Below, piece after piece: positions 9,547-16,716 of a stretch of 64,000 nucleotides of DNA (the first letter of the stretch is position 1; each line of letters begins with the position of its first letter). The notes under the pieces are model-generated. The model made no database searches, was not told the DNA's origin, and saw only the letters and a list, made by a program, of their open reading frames with translations. A program made the translations under genes and the position numbers. The stretch is taken from assembly GCF_025717515.1 (NCBI RefSeq), contig NZ_JAJIRN010000003.1, positions 372,001-436,000 on the forward strand, written 5' to 3'. This stretch comes from Roseateles oligotrophus (lineage in GTDB: Bacteria; Pseudomonadota; Gammaproteobacteria; Burkholderiales; Burkholderiaceae_C).

Positions 9547-10428
9547 ATGAAATGGGAAGACCAGCGCCAAAGCGATAACGTCGAAGATCAACGTGACGGG
9601 GGCGGCGAAGGAGGTCGTGGCGGCATTGCCGGTGGACGTGGGCTGAGCCTGGGCGGCATTGTGATTGCCTTGCTGGCTTCTTGGGCCTTTGGTATCAACC
9701 CGATGACGGTGCTAGGTCTGATGGGTGGCGGCAGCGCACCCGCCCCAGCACCTTCGGCCCAGTCACATTCAGGCGCCAAACCGCAGGATGCGGGCGCGCG
9801 TTTTGTCAGCACCGTGCTGGCCGATACCGAAGATGTCTGGGGCGGCTACTTTGCTGCCCAACAGCAAAAATACCCGCCGCCGGCCTTGGTGCTGTTCCGC
9901 GGCCGCAGCAACACCGGCTGCGGATTGGGCGAGGCGGCGATGGGGCCGTTTTACTGCCCGGCTGATCGCAAGGTCTATATCGATCTGGCTTTTTATGACA
10001 CCTTGCGCGACCGGCTTGGTGCGCCGGGCGACTTTGCGCAGGCCTATGTGATCGCCCATGAGGTTGGTCATCATCTGCAAAATCTGCAGGGCACGACGGC
10101 CAAGATGGACGGCGCCCGGCAGCGCGTGTCGGAGCGAGAGTACAACGCGCTGAGTGTGCGCTTGGAGTTGCAAGCGGATTGTTATGCCGGGGTCTGGGCC
10201 TTCCATTCCCAGCAAAGCAAGGGCTGGCTGGAAAAGGGTGACATCGAAGAAGGCCTGAACGCGGCCGCGCAAATCGGTGACGATACCTTGCAGCGCAGGT
10301 CGCAAGGCATGGTGGTGCCGGAGAGTTTCACGCATGGCAGCAGCGAGCAGCGCACTCGCTGGTTCAAACGCGGCCTGGAGTCCGGGGAATTGAAGGCTTG
10401 CGATACCTTCAAGAGCGGCTCGGTTTGA
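9547..10428 (+). CDS. YpfJ-type neutral zinc metallopeptidase
   Basis: This is a 293-residue member of the putative neutral zinc metallopeptidase family that includes E. coli YpfJ. A hydrophilic Gly/Arg-rich N-terminus (about 1-32) precedes one membrane anchor (about 33-58) and a small Ala/Pro linker. The catalytic domain follows with HEVGHH (H171, E172, H175) and a downstream [13 protein letters not shown], where the Glu or Asp supplies the third zinc ligand. The start ATG has a good Shine-Dalgarno (AAGAGGAG). The function of the family is not established. It converges on the second solute-binding protein gene with a 10-base gap. Confidence 0.9.
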   Translation: MKWEDQRQSDNVEDQRDGGGEGGRGGIAGGRGLSLGGIVIALLASWAFGINPMTVLGLMGGGSAPAPAPSAQSHSGAKPQDAGARFVSTVLADTEDVWGGYFAAQQQKYPPPALVLFRGRSNTGCGLGEAAMGPFYCPADRKVYIDLAFYDTLRDRLGAPGDFAQAYVIAHEVGHHLQNLQGTTAKMDGARQRVSEREYNALSVRLELQADCYAGVWAFHSQQSKGWLEKGDIEEGLNAAAQIGDDTLQRRSQGMVVPESFTHGSSEQRTRWFKRGLESGELKACDTFKSGSV

Positions 10429-10438
10429 CGGATATTGG

Positions 10439-11239
10439 CTAGTCGCTCTTGGCCTGGACAACATAGGGGTGGCGAGCCGCGACGGCCGCCACCGTGCCGT
10501 CCTTGCGCATGCTGTCCCAAGCGGCTTGTAGCTTCAGGCTGATCTCCTGGCTGCCTTCGCCCTTGCTGAGGCCCATGTACAGGCTCACTTCAGAAAGCTT
10601 GGCTTGGGGCTCGATCTGTTTGAAGTCATAGCCCAGTTGTTCCATCACGGCGGCGGCGACGGTGCTGTTGGCGGCGAATAGTTCGTCGCGTTGAATGAAG
10701 AGCTTGCGCAGCATCGCAGCATGATCGGGGCTGCGGTCGAGTTGCTTGCCGAACTCGAAACCCTGGGCCAGCAGGGCGCGCTCCGCCGCGTCCTCGCGCA
10801 CGACCGCAATCTTGTAGACCTTGGCGGCCTCTAAGGTGGGGGCTTGGATTTCGGGGCGAGATTTCAGTCGGTACAGATAGACCCGGCGTGCCGCCGTTGG
10901 ACCAATCCAGTGGAAATGGTGCTCCCTTTCGGGCAAGCGAGCCATGCTGACGACCAAGGTATGGGGGTGGCTGACGGCGCGTTGATATATTCGCGCCCAG
11001 GAGTTGAATTCCGTTTGATGGCTGAAACCGCTGCGCTTGAGCATTTCCTCCATCAATTCAACCGCATAGCCGGCCGGTTTGCCATTGGCGTCGGGGTAGG
11101 AGAAGGGCGGGACGGGTTCGAGCAGGACGGAGAGGGGGGCGGGTCCGGCTTGTTGGGCAGTCGACGCAGAAGGGATGAGCCCCAGCCAAACCGAGCCCAA
11201 AGCCAATACCCTCAGCAACACATCTCGCTTCAACATCAT
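10439..11239 (-). CDS. Periplasmic solute-binding protein, family 3 (paralogue B)
   Basis: This 266-residue secreted protein is clearly homologous to the protein at 6946-7746. Both share PPxSY, the FNSWARI strand, ARLPERE, RLKSRPEI or RLKTRPEI, LDRSPDHA or LDRSADHA, and the closing RKDGTVAAVAARHP. A signal peptide covers about 1-28. Two adjacent ATGs (11239 and 11236) can start it, with a weak GCAGGGC Shine-Dalgarno. No transport genes are adjacent. The pair probably arose by local duplication and then diverged considerably, with a diguanylate cyclase and a zinc peptidase now between them. The ligand is unknown; the family binds polar amino acids and related molecules. Confidence 0.8.
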   Translation of the reverse strand: MMLKRDVLLRVLALGSVWLGLIPSASTAQQAGPAPLSVLLEPVPPFSYPDANGKPAGYAVELMEEMLKRSGFSHQTEFNSWARIYQRAVSHPHTLVVSMARLPEREHHFHWIGPTAARRVYLYRLKSRPEIQAPTLEAAKVYKIAVVREDAAERALLAQGFEFGKQLDRSPDHAAMLRKLFIQRDELFAANSTVAAAVMEQLGYDFKQIEPQAKLSEVSLYMGLSKGEGSQEISLKLQAAWDSMRKDGTVAAVAARHPYVVQAKSD

Positions 11240-11374
11240 GCCCTGCGCTTTCGTGGCCGCTGCGGCCTAGATGTCGATTAAACCGTAAATCCTGAGCTGG
11301 GTGGTCCCGGTTCGGGAATTGGCGCGCGGGCACTCTGGCTGTGCTCTAGAGGCGGAGTCCATGCGTGAGGCTTG

Positions 11375-12454
11375 CTACTGCGCAAACAAGGCCTTGTGGG
11401 CGAGATGGTAGGCAAGCAGTGGCAGCGGCATGCGCAACCAATGGCTGCGCACAAACACCATCCAGTGCGCTAAGCGGGTGCTTGGTCCGAATGCCGACGC
11501 ATGGGCGGGACGCAGGGCATGCTCGAAAATCCATGCGCGCATAAAGCGCGGCCACGGACTTCGGACCTGCGCTTGCAACACAGCAATCACATCGTCCGGG
11601 ATCTGGGTTTCATACAGACGGCGGCATTGCTGGAGTGCATCCAGCAGCGGCAACCCCAGACGAAGATGTTGGGCGCGGGCGACCAAGCCGGGCCAAAATT
11701 CAGCTCGTGCCGAGAAGTCGCTCAGAAGTCGGTGCAGGTCGTAAAGATCGCGCAGGCCTTTGTGAAACTCTCCGAAGAACAGGTGGCAGGCAGAGTGGAT
11801 CACCATGTCGGTCGGCGCCAGCACGCGGAAAAACGACCACTCGCCCGGCAATTGCAGTGCGGAGTCGAAGAGATCTTGAGGATTGGGGCGGATGCCCGAG
11901 GTGGGCGGCAGAATCGTGAAATGGACATCCAGCACGGTGGCACGGTTCTTGTGCTCCATCGGCGGGATTTCATGCATCCATTCGCGGTAATAGCGCTCGT
12001 CGTAGGCATTGGTGTTCGATGGATGCCAGCCAGCCCATGTCAGGTGCTGCTCGACTCCCGGCAAGGCCAGCTTGGGCACGAGAATGTCGATGTCGTTGAA
12101 GATCCGGCCTATCGAGGCCGGGTTGGCCAGCACGCAATAGGCCGCACCCTTCAGCAGCAATACCGGCACATCAAGTAGATGCAAGGCCTCTTGCAGCTCG
12201 CGCAACTCGCTTTGCACAGCGCTGGCATGGCGGGCAGCGATTTCCGCGGCTAGATTCAGGTGGCGTTGCGCTTCCGCTGGAGCGAGCCGCAGAACGTCGG
12301 CGGCATCGAGGGCTAGATGCAGTTGCGCCATCAACTCGGCCGCGCGGCTCTGCCAAACCAGCCTTTCCCAGTCTCGCGTGCCATAGCGCCGAGCTCGCTC
12401 TGGCTGGCGCAGCGTAGCAGTTAACAAATAGGGTTGCGCTGCGATGGGGCTCAT
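11375..12454 (-). CDS. Nucleotidyltransferase-fold protein of HPr-rel-A-like cassette
   Basis: This 359-residue protein has the NTP_transf_5 type of nucleotidyltransferase core. LLKGAAY is at 100-106, followed by GRIFNDIDILVP at 116-127, whose D121 and D123 would bind metal and nucleotide. The rest is mainly helical, with His-rich segments (HSACHLFF). Homologues occur in peptide-modification and capsule clusters and their reactions are largely unknown. ATG 12454 is chosen over GTG 12469 because it forms an ATGA overlap with the stop of the kinase-like gene, indicating translational coupling. It is the last gene of the four-gene operon 11375-14299. Its exact substrate is not inferable. Confidence 0.75.
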   Translation of the reverse strand: MSPIAAQPYLLTATLRQPERARRYGTRDWERLVWQSRAAELMAQLHLALDAADVLRLAPAEAQRHLNLAAEIAARHASAVQSELRELQEALHLLDVPVLLLKGAAYCVLANPASIGRIFNDIDILVPKLALPGVEQHLTWAGWHPSNTNAYDERYYREWMHEIPPMEHKNRATVLDVHFTILPPTSGIRPNPQDLFDSALQLPGEWSFFRVLAPTDMVIHSACHLFFGEFHKGLRDLYDLHRLLSDFSARAEFWPGLVARAQHLRLGLPLLDALQQCRRLYETQIPDDVIAVLQAQVRSPWPRFMRAWIFEHALRPAHASAFGPSTRLAHWMVFVRSHWLRMPLPLLAYHLAHKALFAQ

Positions 12455-13365
12455 GCTGCACTCTGCCACAGGCGTTCAATCTCCGGGATGACTTGATCGA
12501 AGGAGGAATATTGAATGCGCTGCGATCGCACTCGATCGATCAAGCGCCCCAAAGCGTCGAAACCCTCGCCGGCCAGCACCGAAAAATTGAAGGTGTGGCG
12601 AGTTAATTCGATGAAGGCGTGGGCCTGACCTTCGGGCTGACTCAGCAGCGGTGCGCCTGCGCTGTACTTCGGGAATACCAACATGGCCGGCATGGCAGTC
12701 TGGCGCAGCGCCCCCACACTGGCGGTGGGCGGCCGCATATGTGCGACAGAGCCTTTGGCGGTGTCGTGGCAGGCTTCACTGACCACCACTTCGGGCCCGA
12801 ACGCGCGAACGATCCCGATCGAGGCGTTCTTCAGGCTGATCGGGCGGGCAATCGGTCTCACTAAGCCATCGGTCAGCGAAACTAACGCCAACTCGTCGGA
12901 CAGCAAGCGCCAGCCCCGGTGGACTAGAGCGGCGCACAGAGTGCTTTTGCCCGAGCCGGGGTCGGCGGCCAAGATCAGGGCGCGCCCATCGCGTTCCACC
13001 ACAGCGGCATGGATCACCAAGCAGTCATGCGCGTGTGAGGAGATGACCCAGTTCAGCCCCCATTCCAGCATGGCGAAGGCCTGCTCCATCGGCAAGGGTT
13101 TGAAAGGAATACGCCCGTCGCATTTCAATACCACTTGGGGCCGAAATTGTCGGCGCAACCAAGAGGGCGCATTCAGCTCAACCTCAAAATCGACATAGCT
13201 TTTCGGACCCAGCAAAGGAAAGTCGCCATAAAGTTGCAGCAAGCCACTCGCCAGCGTAGGTATATCGGAGCGGAGCTTGACACTGAATGTGCCGCAAGGA
13301 ATCAGCAGGCCGTCAAGCGACAGACATGCCTGCAACTCGGCCTGCGAAAGTTGATTTAACCTCAA
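12451..13365 (-). CDS. HPr kinase-related protein (HprK-rel-A type)
   Basis: This is a 304-residue protein related to HPr kinase/phosphorylase. A non-catalytic N-terminal half (1-110) leads to VIHAAVV (H119), a P-loop DPGSGKST (135-142) and a Walker-B-like SDELALV (156-162), the order found in HprK. There is no PTS HPr gene nearby. It starts with TTG at 13365, whose last bases overlap the stop of the PqqD-like gene (TTGA), so the two are coupled. In the NCBI protein family scheme, as I recall it, such kinases occur with a PqqD-like partner as the HPr-rel-A system, a presumed peptide- or protein-modifying system of unknown chemistry. The match is by domain order and context; the biochemical role is open. 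Confidence 0.8.
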   Translation of the reverse strand: MRLNQLSQAELQACLSLDGLLIPCGTFSVKLRSDIPTLASGLLQLYGDFPLLGPKSYVDFEVELNAPSWLRRQFRPQVVLKCDGRIPFKPLPMEQAFAMLEWGLNWVISSHAHDCLVIHAAVVERDGRALILAADPGSGKSTLCAALVHRGWRLLSDELALVSLTDGLVRPIARPISLKNASIGIVRAFGPEVVVSEACHDTAKGSVAHMRPPTASVGALRQTAMPAMLVFPKYSAGAPLLSQPEGQAHAFIELTRHTFNFSVLAGEGFDALGRLIDRVRSQRIQYSSFDQVIPEIERLWQSAA

Positions 13366-13637
13366 GAGATCGATTCGAGAACTTTGAGCTGGATCAGCTC
13401 TTCGATGAAGTTGCGCGACACCAAAATCAGGCCAGCATTGACCTCAGCGCCGTCCGGAGTCAGTTCGATGCGACCGGGTTCGTCTACAGCGACCACCTTG
13501 AACGGAGCCTTTAGCAGTGGCTCAAACGGTACTGGTAGCAAATGGGTTTCACAGCTTTCGCCAACATGAACAACCATAGCGTCGGCGTAAGCGCGCCATT
13601 TGACGCTTCGACCAAGGCGGAGGTTAAGCTCAGGCAC
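13362..13637 (-). CDS. PqqD-like peptide chaperone of HPr-rel-A-like cassette
   Basis: This small protein (91 residues from GTG 13637) has the length and fold pattern of the PqqD family, which binds a precursor peptide and presents it to a modifying enzyme. Visible features are an N-terminal WRAYADAMVVHV strand pair, GESCETHLLP (typical of the HPr-rel-A-linked PqqD subgroup, where THLL is well kept), and a C-terminal FIEELIQLKVLE helix. No ATG lies at the right place. GTG 13637 is chosen because it gives the family length and sits 14 bases after the stop of the upstream secreted protein. Its stop overlaps the kinase start. The assignment is strengthened more by context than by sequence. Confidence 0.72.
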   Translation of the reverse strand: MPELNLRLGRSVKWRAYADAMVVHVGESCETHLLPVPFEPLLKAPFKVVAVDEPGRIELTPDGAEVNAGLILVSRNFIEELIQLKVLESIS

Positions 13638-13651
13638 AAGTTCTTGTGGAC

Positions 13652-14299
13652 TTATATGCCACCGTGATCCTTGCCATTGCACCAAGTATTGCTGCTCGAG
13701 TAGACGTCGACATGGGTAACGAATGTAGTGAGAGTCCCTCCAGTGCATGCGGCCCGGAAGGCTGCAATGGCGGCCAGGCCATCTGCGTAACCCGCTGGGA
13801 AACGCAGGCCGTAAAACTCGGCATTCAGCAGCGCTGCCACTGCATGCATCGCAGTACTGTCACTAGCATTGAAGTTGTTGAAATAGCCCTTCCCTGGCCC
13901 GGCTTTCTGTTGCGGGAAGACTTGCTCCAAGGTAATGTTGGCTGTGTTTTTAAAGAATGTCACGCCAAACACGGTGTTGAACTTGGCAGTCCGAGGGTAC
14001 TTGGTATATAGCTTTGGTGTTTTATTCCACAAAGCTGTGCCATTTAGGTTTGCCGGGCCCCAGAAACCGGGGCTGCAGCCACAAGGGTTGGCTGTCGCAG
14101 CGCGTGACAAATTACCCGAGGCCAGCTCAGATCCGGTGCAGGAACCCCAACCCGCCACCGCCGAGCGGCTCGGCAGAGACAGCAAGACCGCCGTACCGGT
14201 GACGCTGGCCGTGCCCAAACGGCGCCGACCCTGATCAACCTTGTCGTCCGCAGAGGCTTGTTGGTCGTCACTACCTTTGTCGTTCGTCTGCTCGTTCAT
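13652..14299 (-). CDS. Secreted Cys-containing protein, putative client of HPr-rel-A-like cassette
   Basis: This 215-residue protein of unknown function is the first gene of the operon. A charged N-terminus rich in Gln, Asp and Lys (1-24) precedes RRR (25-27) and a hydrophobic stretch ending AVA at 47-49, which looks like a Tat-like or long Sec signal. The mature part has five cysteines (54, 73, 75, 185, 207) and a CGCSPGFWGP motif at 73-82. This recalls the SPGYW/GYWK motif of some secreted bacterial proteins. A later HAVAALLNAEFYG segment (152-164) fits the conserved helix of the same group. Its position directly ahead of a PqqD-like protein and a kinase suggests it is the modified client; this is inference. 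There is no PEP-CTERM or LPXTG sorting tail. Confidence 0.65.
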   Translation of the reverse strand: MNEQTNDKGSDDQQASADDKVDQGRRRLGTASVTGTAVLLSLPSRSAVAGWGSCTGSELASGNLSRAATANPCGCSPGFWGPANLNGTALWNKTPKLYTKYPRTAKFNTVFGVTFFKNTANITLEQVFPQQKAGPGKGYFNNFNASDSTAMHAVAALLNAEFYGLRFPAGYADGLAAIAAFRAACTGGTLTTFVTHVDVYSSSNTWCNGKDHGGI

Positions 14300-14366
14300 G
14301 GTGTTAAAGCCTCGGTCGATTCAAAATTGGGATCTTGCGGTGCCAGCATCGCCCTTAAGCAGCGCG

Positions 14367-14495
14367 TACACAGCATGCATAGTTGTGTAGCGAGGCGGCG
14401 GAAAATGCTCTACCTTAAAATATTCAGACAGCATTTTGTGCTAAAAAAGCAAGCGCCTAAATGTTCTGTGTAGCGCAAATGATCACAAGTACACA
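14367..14495. promoter_or_regulatory. Cluster of TACACA/TGTGTA hexamers, candidate operator
   Basis: Four copies of one hexamer lie in 129 bases upstream of the secreted-protein operon: TACACA at 14367-14372, TGTGTA at 14384-14389, TGTGTA at 14467-14472 and TACACA at 14490-14495. They form two inverted pairs, with spacers of 11 and 17 bases. The stretch between about 14390 and 14530 is visibly AT-rich compared with the surrounding DNA. The 424-base gap 14300-14723 holds this cluster, a probable promoter for the minus-strand operon, and the structured leader of pssA. I see no gene in it. The binding factor is unknown. Confidence 0.4.
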
Positions 14496-14590
14496 AAACT
14501 CAGGCCAATCTCGCAAAAAATAGCGACTGTTCGCAGTTTCACGGTTCTTGCGGTCCCATTGGACACCATGCCGCCTTCTGGCGATACGGC

Positions 14591-14710
14591 GAAGCCCCCC
14601 TTATATCAGGGGGTAGGGCGCTTCCTTTTCTTCCAAATTCTAGGGGGAGTCCCGGGGCGGTCTACTCTCAGGGGCAAGCCAAAGGCGCTTGGGCAGGCCT
14701 TTGGCTTGCC
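14591..14710 (+). promoter_or_regulatory. Two stem-loops in the pssA leader
   Basis: Two hairpins precede pssA on the plus strand. The first has arms GAAGC 14591-14595 with GCTTC 14620-14624 and CCCCC 14596-14600 with GGGGG 14609-14613. A pyrimidine run (CTTTTCTTCC) follows it, giving a terminator-like shape. The second is a perfect 14-base stem (14673-14686 with 14697-14710) around a 10-base loop and ends 13 bases before the pssA ATG, close enough to affect ribosome access. Pairing is read directly from the sequence; any regulatory role is inferred. Confidence 0.45.
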
Positions 14711-14723
14711 TTATGCTTCGCCC

Positions 14724-15341
14724 ATGACTCGACCCAAACCCTTCTCCATGATCCGCGAGTTCCATCTCGCCGACTGGTTTACCTTGGCGAACTCCTTTGC
14801 CGGCATGGGCGCGCTGTTCTCGGTCATGACGTTCTTGCAGACCGGCGACGTCAAGCATATTTACTACGCCTGCGCCTTGATTCCTTTGGCCTTTGTGTTT
14901 GATGTGTTGGACGGCAGCGTGGCGCGCTGGCGCCAGCAGTCATCGACGATGGGGCGCGAATTGGACTCGCTCGCCGACGTGATCTCCTTCGGCGTGGCCC
15001 CGGCCGCGATTGCATACGCCTGCGGCATGCAGGGCTTGTTTGATCGTATCGTGCTGGTCTTTTTCGTTGCTTGCGGGGTTTCCCGCTTGGCCCGTTTTAA
15101 CGTCACGGCAGAGGCGCTCAGCGAAGGCGGTGACAAGGTCAAATACTTCGAGGGCACGCCCATCCCCACGTCCTTGGTCCTGGTCATCGTGATGTGGATC
15201 GCGGCCGCGCAAGGTGCGCTGGGTGACCAGATGTGGTTCGGCAAGCTGGATATCGCCGGCTTCTACTTGCACCCCCTGGTGCTGCTGTATGCGCTGTCGG
15301 GCTCGCTGATGGTGAGCCGAATCCGCGTCCCGAAGCTCTGA
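14724..15341 (+). CDS. pssA: CDP-diacylglycerol-serine O-phosphatidyltransferase
   Basis: This is a 205-residue integral membrane enzyme that joins CDP-diacylglycerol and L-serine to make phosphatidylserine, the precursor of phosphatidylethanolamine. The CDP-alcohol phosphatidyltransferase signature is complete: DG-x2-AR-x8-G-x3-D-x3-D, seen as DGSVAR followed by MGRELDSLAD. Six or so hydrophobic helices are visible. The later GTPIPTSLVLV segment is typical of bacterial type II PssA. ATG 14724 is chosen because homologues begin close to the FSMIREFHLADWFTLAN segment; the frame is open back to 14559 but that part looks non-coding and contains the hairpins. Confidence 0.88.
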   Translation: MTRPKPFSMIREFHLADWFTLANSFAGMGALFSVMTFLQTGDVKHIYYACALIPLAFVFDVLDGSVARWRQQSSTMGRELDSLADVISFGVAPAAIAYACGMQGLFDRIVLVFFVACGVSRLARFNVTAEALSEGGDKVKYFEGTPIPTSLVLVIVMWIAAAQGALGDQMWFGKLDIAGFYLHPLVLLYALSGSLMVSRIRVPKL

Positions 15342-15392
15342 GCCGCTGACGCTGGCTTGACTTATGGCCCAGTCGGAATTTCGGACCTGTTG

Positions 15393-16490
15393 ATGGGTTG
15401 GCGGTTTAGACTTTTTTTGCGGCGCCTAAGCGCGGCGATGCGGCCAATGCGCGAGCGTGGCTGGGGCCTTTTTGCCGTGCTTTTATTGCACGTACCGACG
15501 GCAACGCTATTGAGGGTGTGGCGGGTATTCGCGCAGCGACTCGACGGTGGGCGCGTGCAACAAGCGTTCAATTTGCGGCGCTTTGTCCGGTTCCAGGGCA
15601 GTCTCCCAAACAGCGCCTTGCCGCGGTTCTATGTCATCGTGATGCCGTTCACCTTGCATTTTCTATTGCCTTGCTTGGCATTGCTGAAAGGGCGGGCAGA
15701 TTTGGTGTTGCTTAGCAACGGCGCACGGCAATGGGAGCGCGATTTGCTGATAAAACGCTTTCCAGATTTGCCGATGTTTGTGTTGCGGACAGTCCCCTGG
15801 GCCAGCATCGAGCACGGCCATGTGATCAATCTGCTGCTGGAAAATCACCGCGGCAACTTCGGCATCATCGACCATGACTGCTATGTGTTTGACGGTGCCA
15901 TATTTGATCAATTGAAACCAGCAGCGGATGAATGCTTGCTCAGTCTTTTTGGCGAAGAGAGCCGCAGCGTTGAGTTCACGTTTCCGCTGACTTTTCTGCT
16001 CTTCTTTAACGCGGAGCCGCTGAGGCTTTTAATGCGGCGGTTTGGTATCGGCGCGCAGCTCTATCGGGAGATACCTCCCTCGGCTCGAAGCGCCATGGCT
16101 CAGATCGGCCTCGGCGAGCGGACTTTTTGGAAGTCGTATCACAACTTCCGTGACACCCTGCATGTGTTGTTGGGAGTGGCACTTGCGCAGGGACAGCAGA
16201 TCAAGTTTCTCTCCTCGCAAGAGGATTTGCCTGCCATGCATGTTGGCGGCACAAGCATCGGAAGTCACCATGCCAAGAGCTTGCCGGCTCTGTATATCCA
16301 CCTGCGCTTTCTTGAATTGCTGAATGATCCCGTGCTGAATCGGCGTTATGCGCATCTGACGGCGCCCTTGCGCGCATCGGCAGACGCGTTGGCACATTGT
16401 GACAGGCAAGATCCGGCGTGGAATGCACTACCTGTCGTCGATACGTTGATGCTTCGCTTGCGGGAGAGGCTGTCCGCGCGCGAGCAATGA
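15393..16490 (+). CDS. Protein of unknown function, possible GT-A-type glycosyltransferase
   Basis: I do not recognise this protein of about 365 residues. It is 16-52 bases downstream of pssA in the same direction, depending on start: TTG 15357 or ATG 15393, neither with a clear Shine-Dalgarno. A basic amphipathic N-terminus and a hydrophobic segment FYVIVMPFTLHFLLPCLAL could associate with the membrane. The stretch NFGIIDHDCYVFDG has a hydrophobic strand ending in DHD, as in the DxD metal site of GT-A glycosyltransferases. A later MHVGGTS followed by H-K and a Tyr/Leu-rich helix is also seen in some glycosyltransferases. This is a weak, motif-level suggestion. The CDS is real by its length and codon use. 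Confidence 0.6.
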   Translation: MGWRFRLFLRRLSAAMRPMRERGWGLFAVLLLHVPTATLLRVWRVFAQRLDGGRVQQAFNLRRFVRFQGSLPNSALPRFYVIVMPFTLHFLLPCLALLKGRADLVLLSNGARQWERDLLIKRFPDLPMFVLRTVPWASIEHGHVINLLLENHRGNFGIIDHDCYVFDGAIFDQLKPAADECLLSLFGEESRSVEFTFPLTFLLFFNAEPLRLLMRRFGIGAQLYREIPPSARSAMAQIGLGERTFWKSYHNFRDTLHVLLGVALAQGQQIKFLSSQEDLPAMHVGGTSIGSHHAKSLPALYIHLRFLELLNDPVLNRRYAHLTAPLRASADALAHCDRQDPAWNALPVVDTLMLRLRERLSAREQ

Positions 16491-16520
16491 TGCTGATCGA
16501 GCAAGGGGCAGAGCTCTGAA

Positions 16521-16558
16521 AAAAGAAAAGTCCGGACACCGATCACGGTATCCGGACT
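16521..16558 (-). terminator. Intrinsic terminator for the glc operon (minus strand)
   Basis: A 13-base stem (16529-16541 with 16546-16558, one mismatch) encloses an ATCA loop. Read on the minus strand it is followed by TTTTCTTTTTTC, a U-rich tail. It lies about 160 bases past the glcF stop and just beyond the convergent unknown gene. The plus-strand side lacks a T-run, so it mainly serves minus-strand transcription. The rest of the gap 16491-16716 holds nothing recognised. Confidence 0.7.
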
Positions 16559-16716
16559 CATCTGGCTGGCTGGCCTGGTTCAGTTTAGGCTGGCTGGCTT
16601 GGGGCCCTCGTCGGCGTCCCCCTCCTGTATTTGTGGCCAATTATGGGAATTTGGTTTTTCTGTGGTCTTGGTGTTTGCCCTGATGCGTGCGGTAAGCGCA
16701 CTATTCATGGCGACTA

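Noticed and set aside
11375-14723. Recent horizontal transfer of the HPr-rel-A-like cassette
   Set aside because: The leader is AT-rich, but the genes have codon use like their neighbours by eye and no integrase, tRNA or repeat borders are seen. Compositional analysis would be needed.
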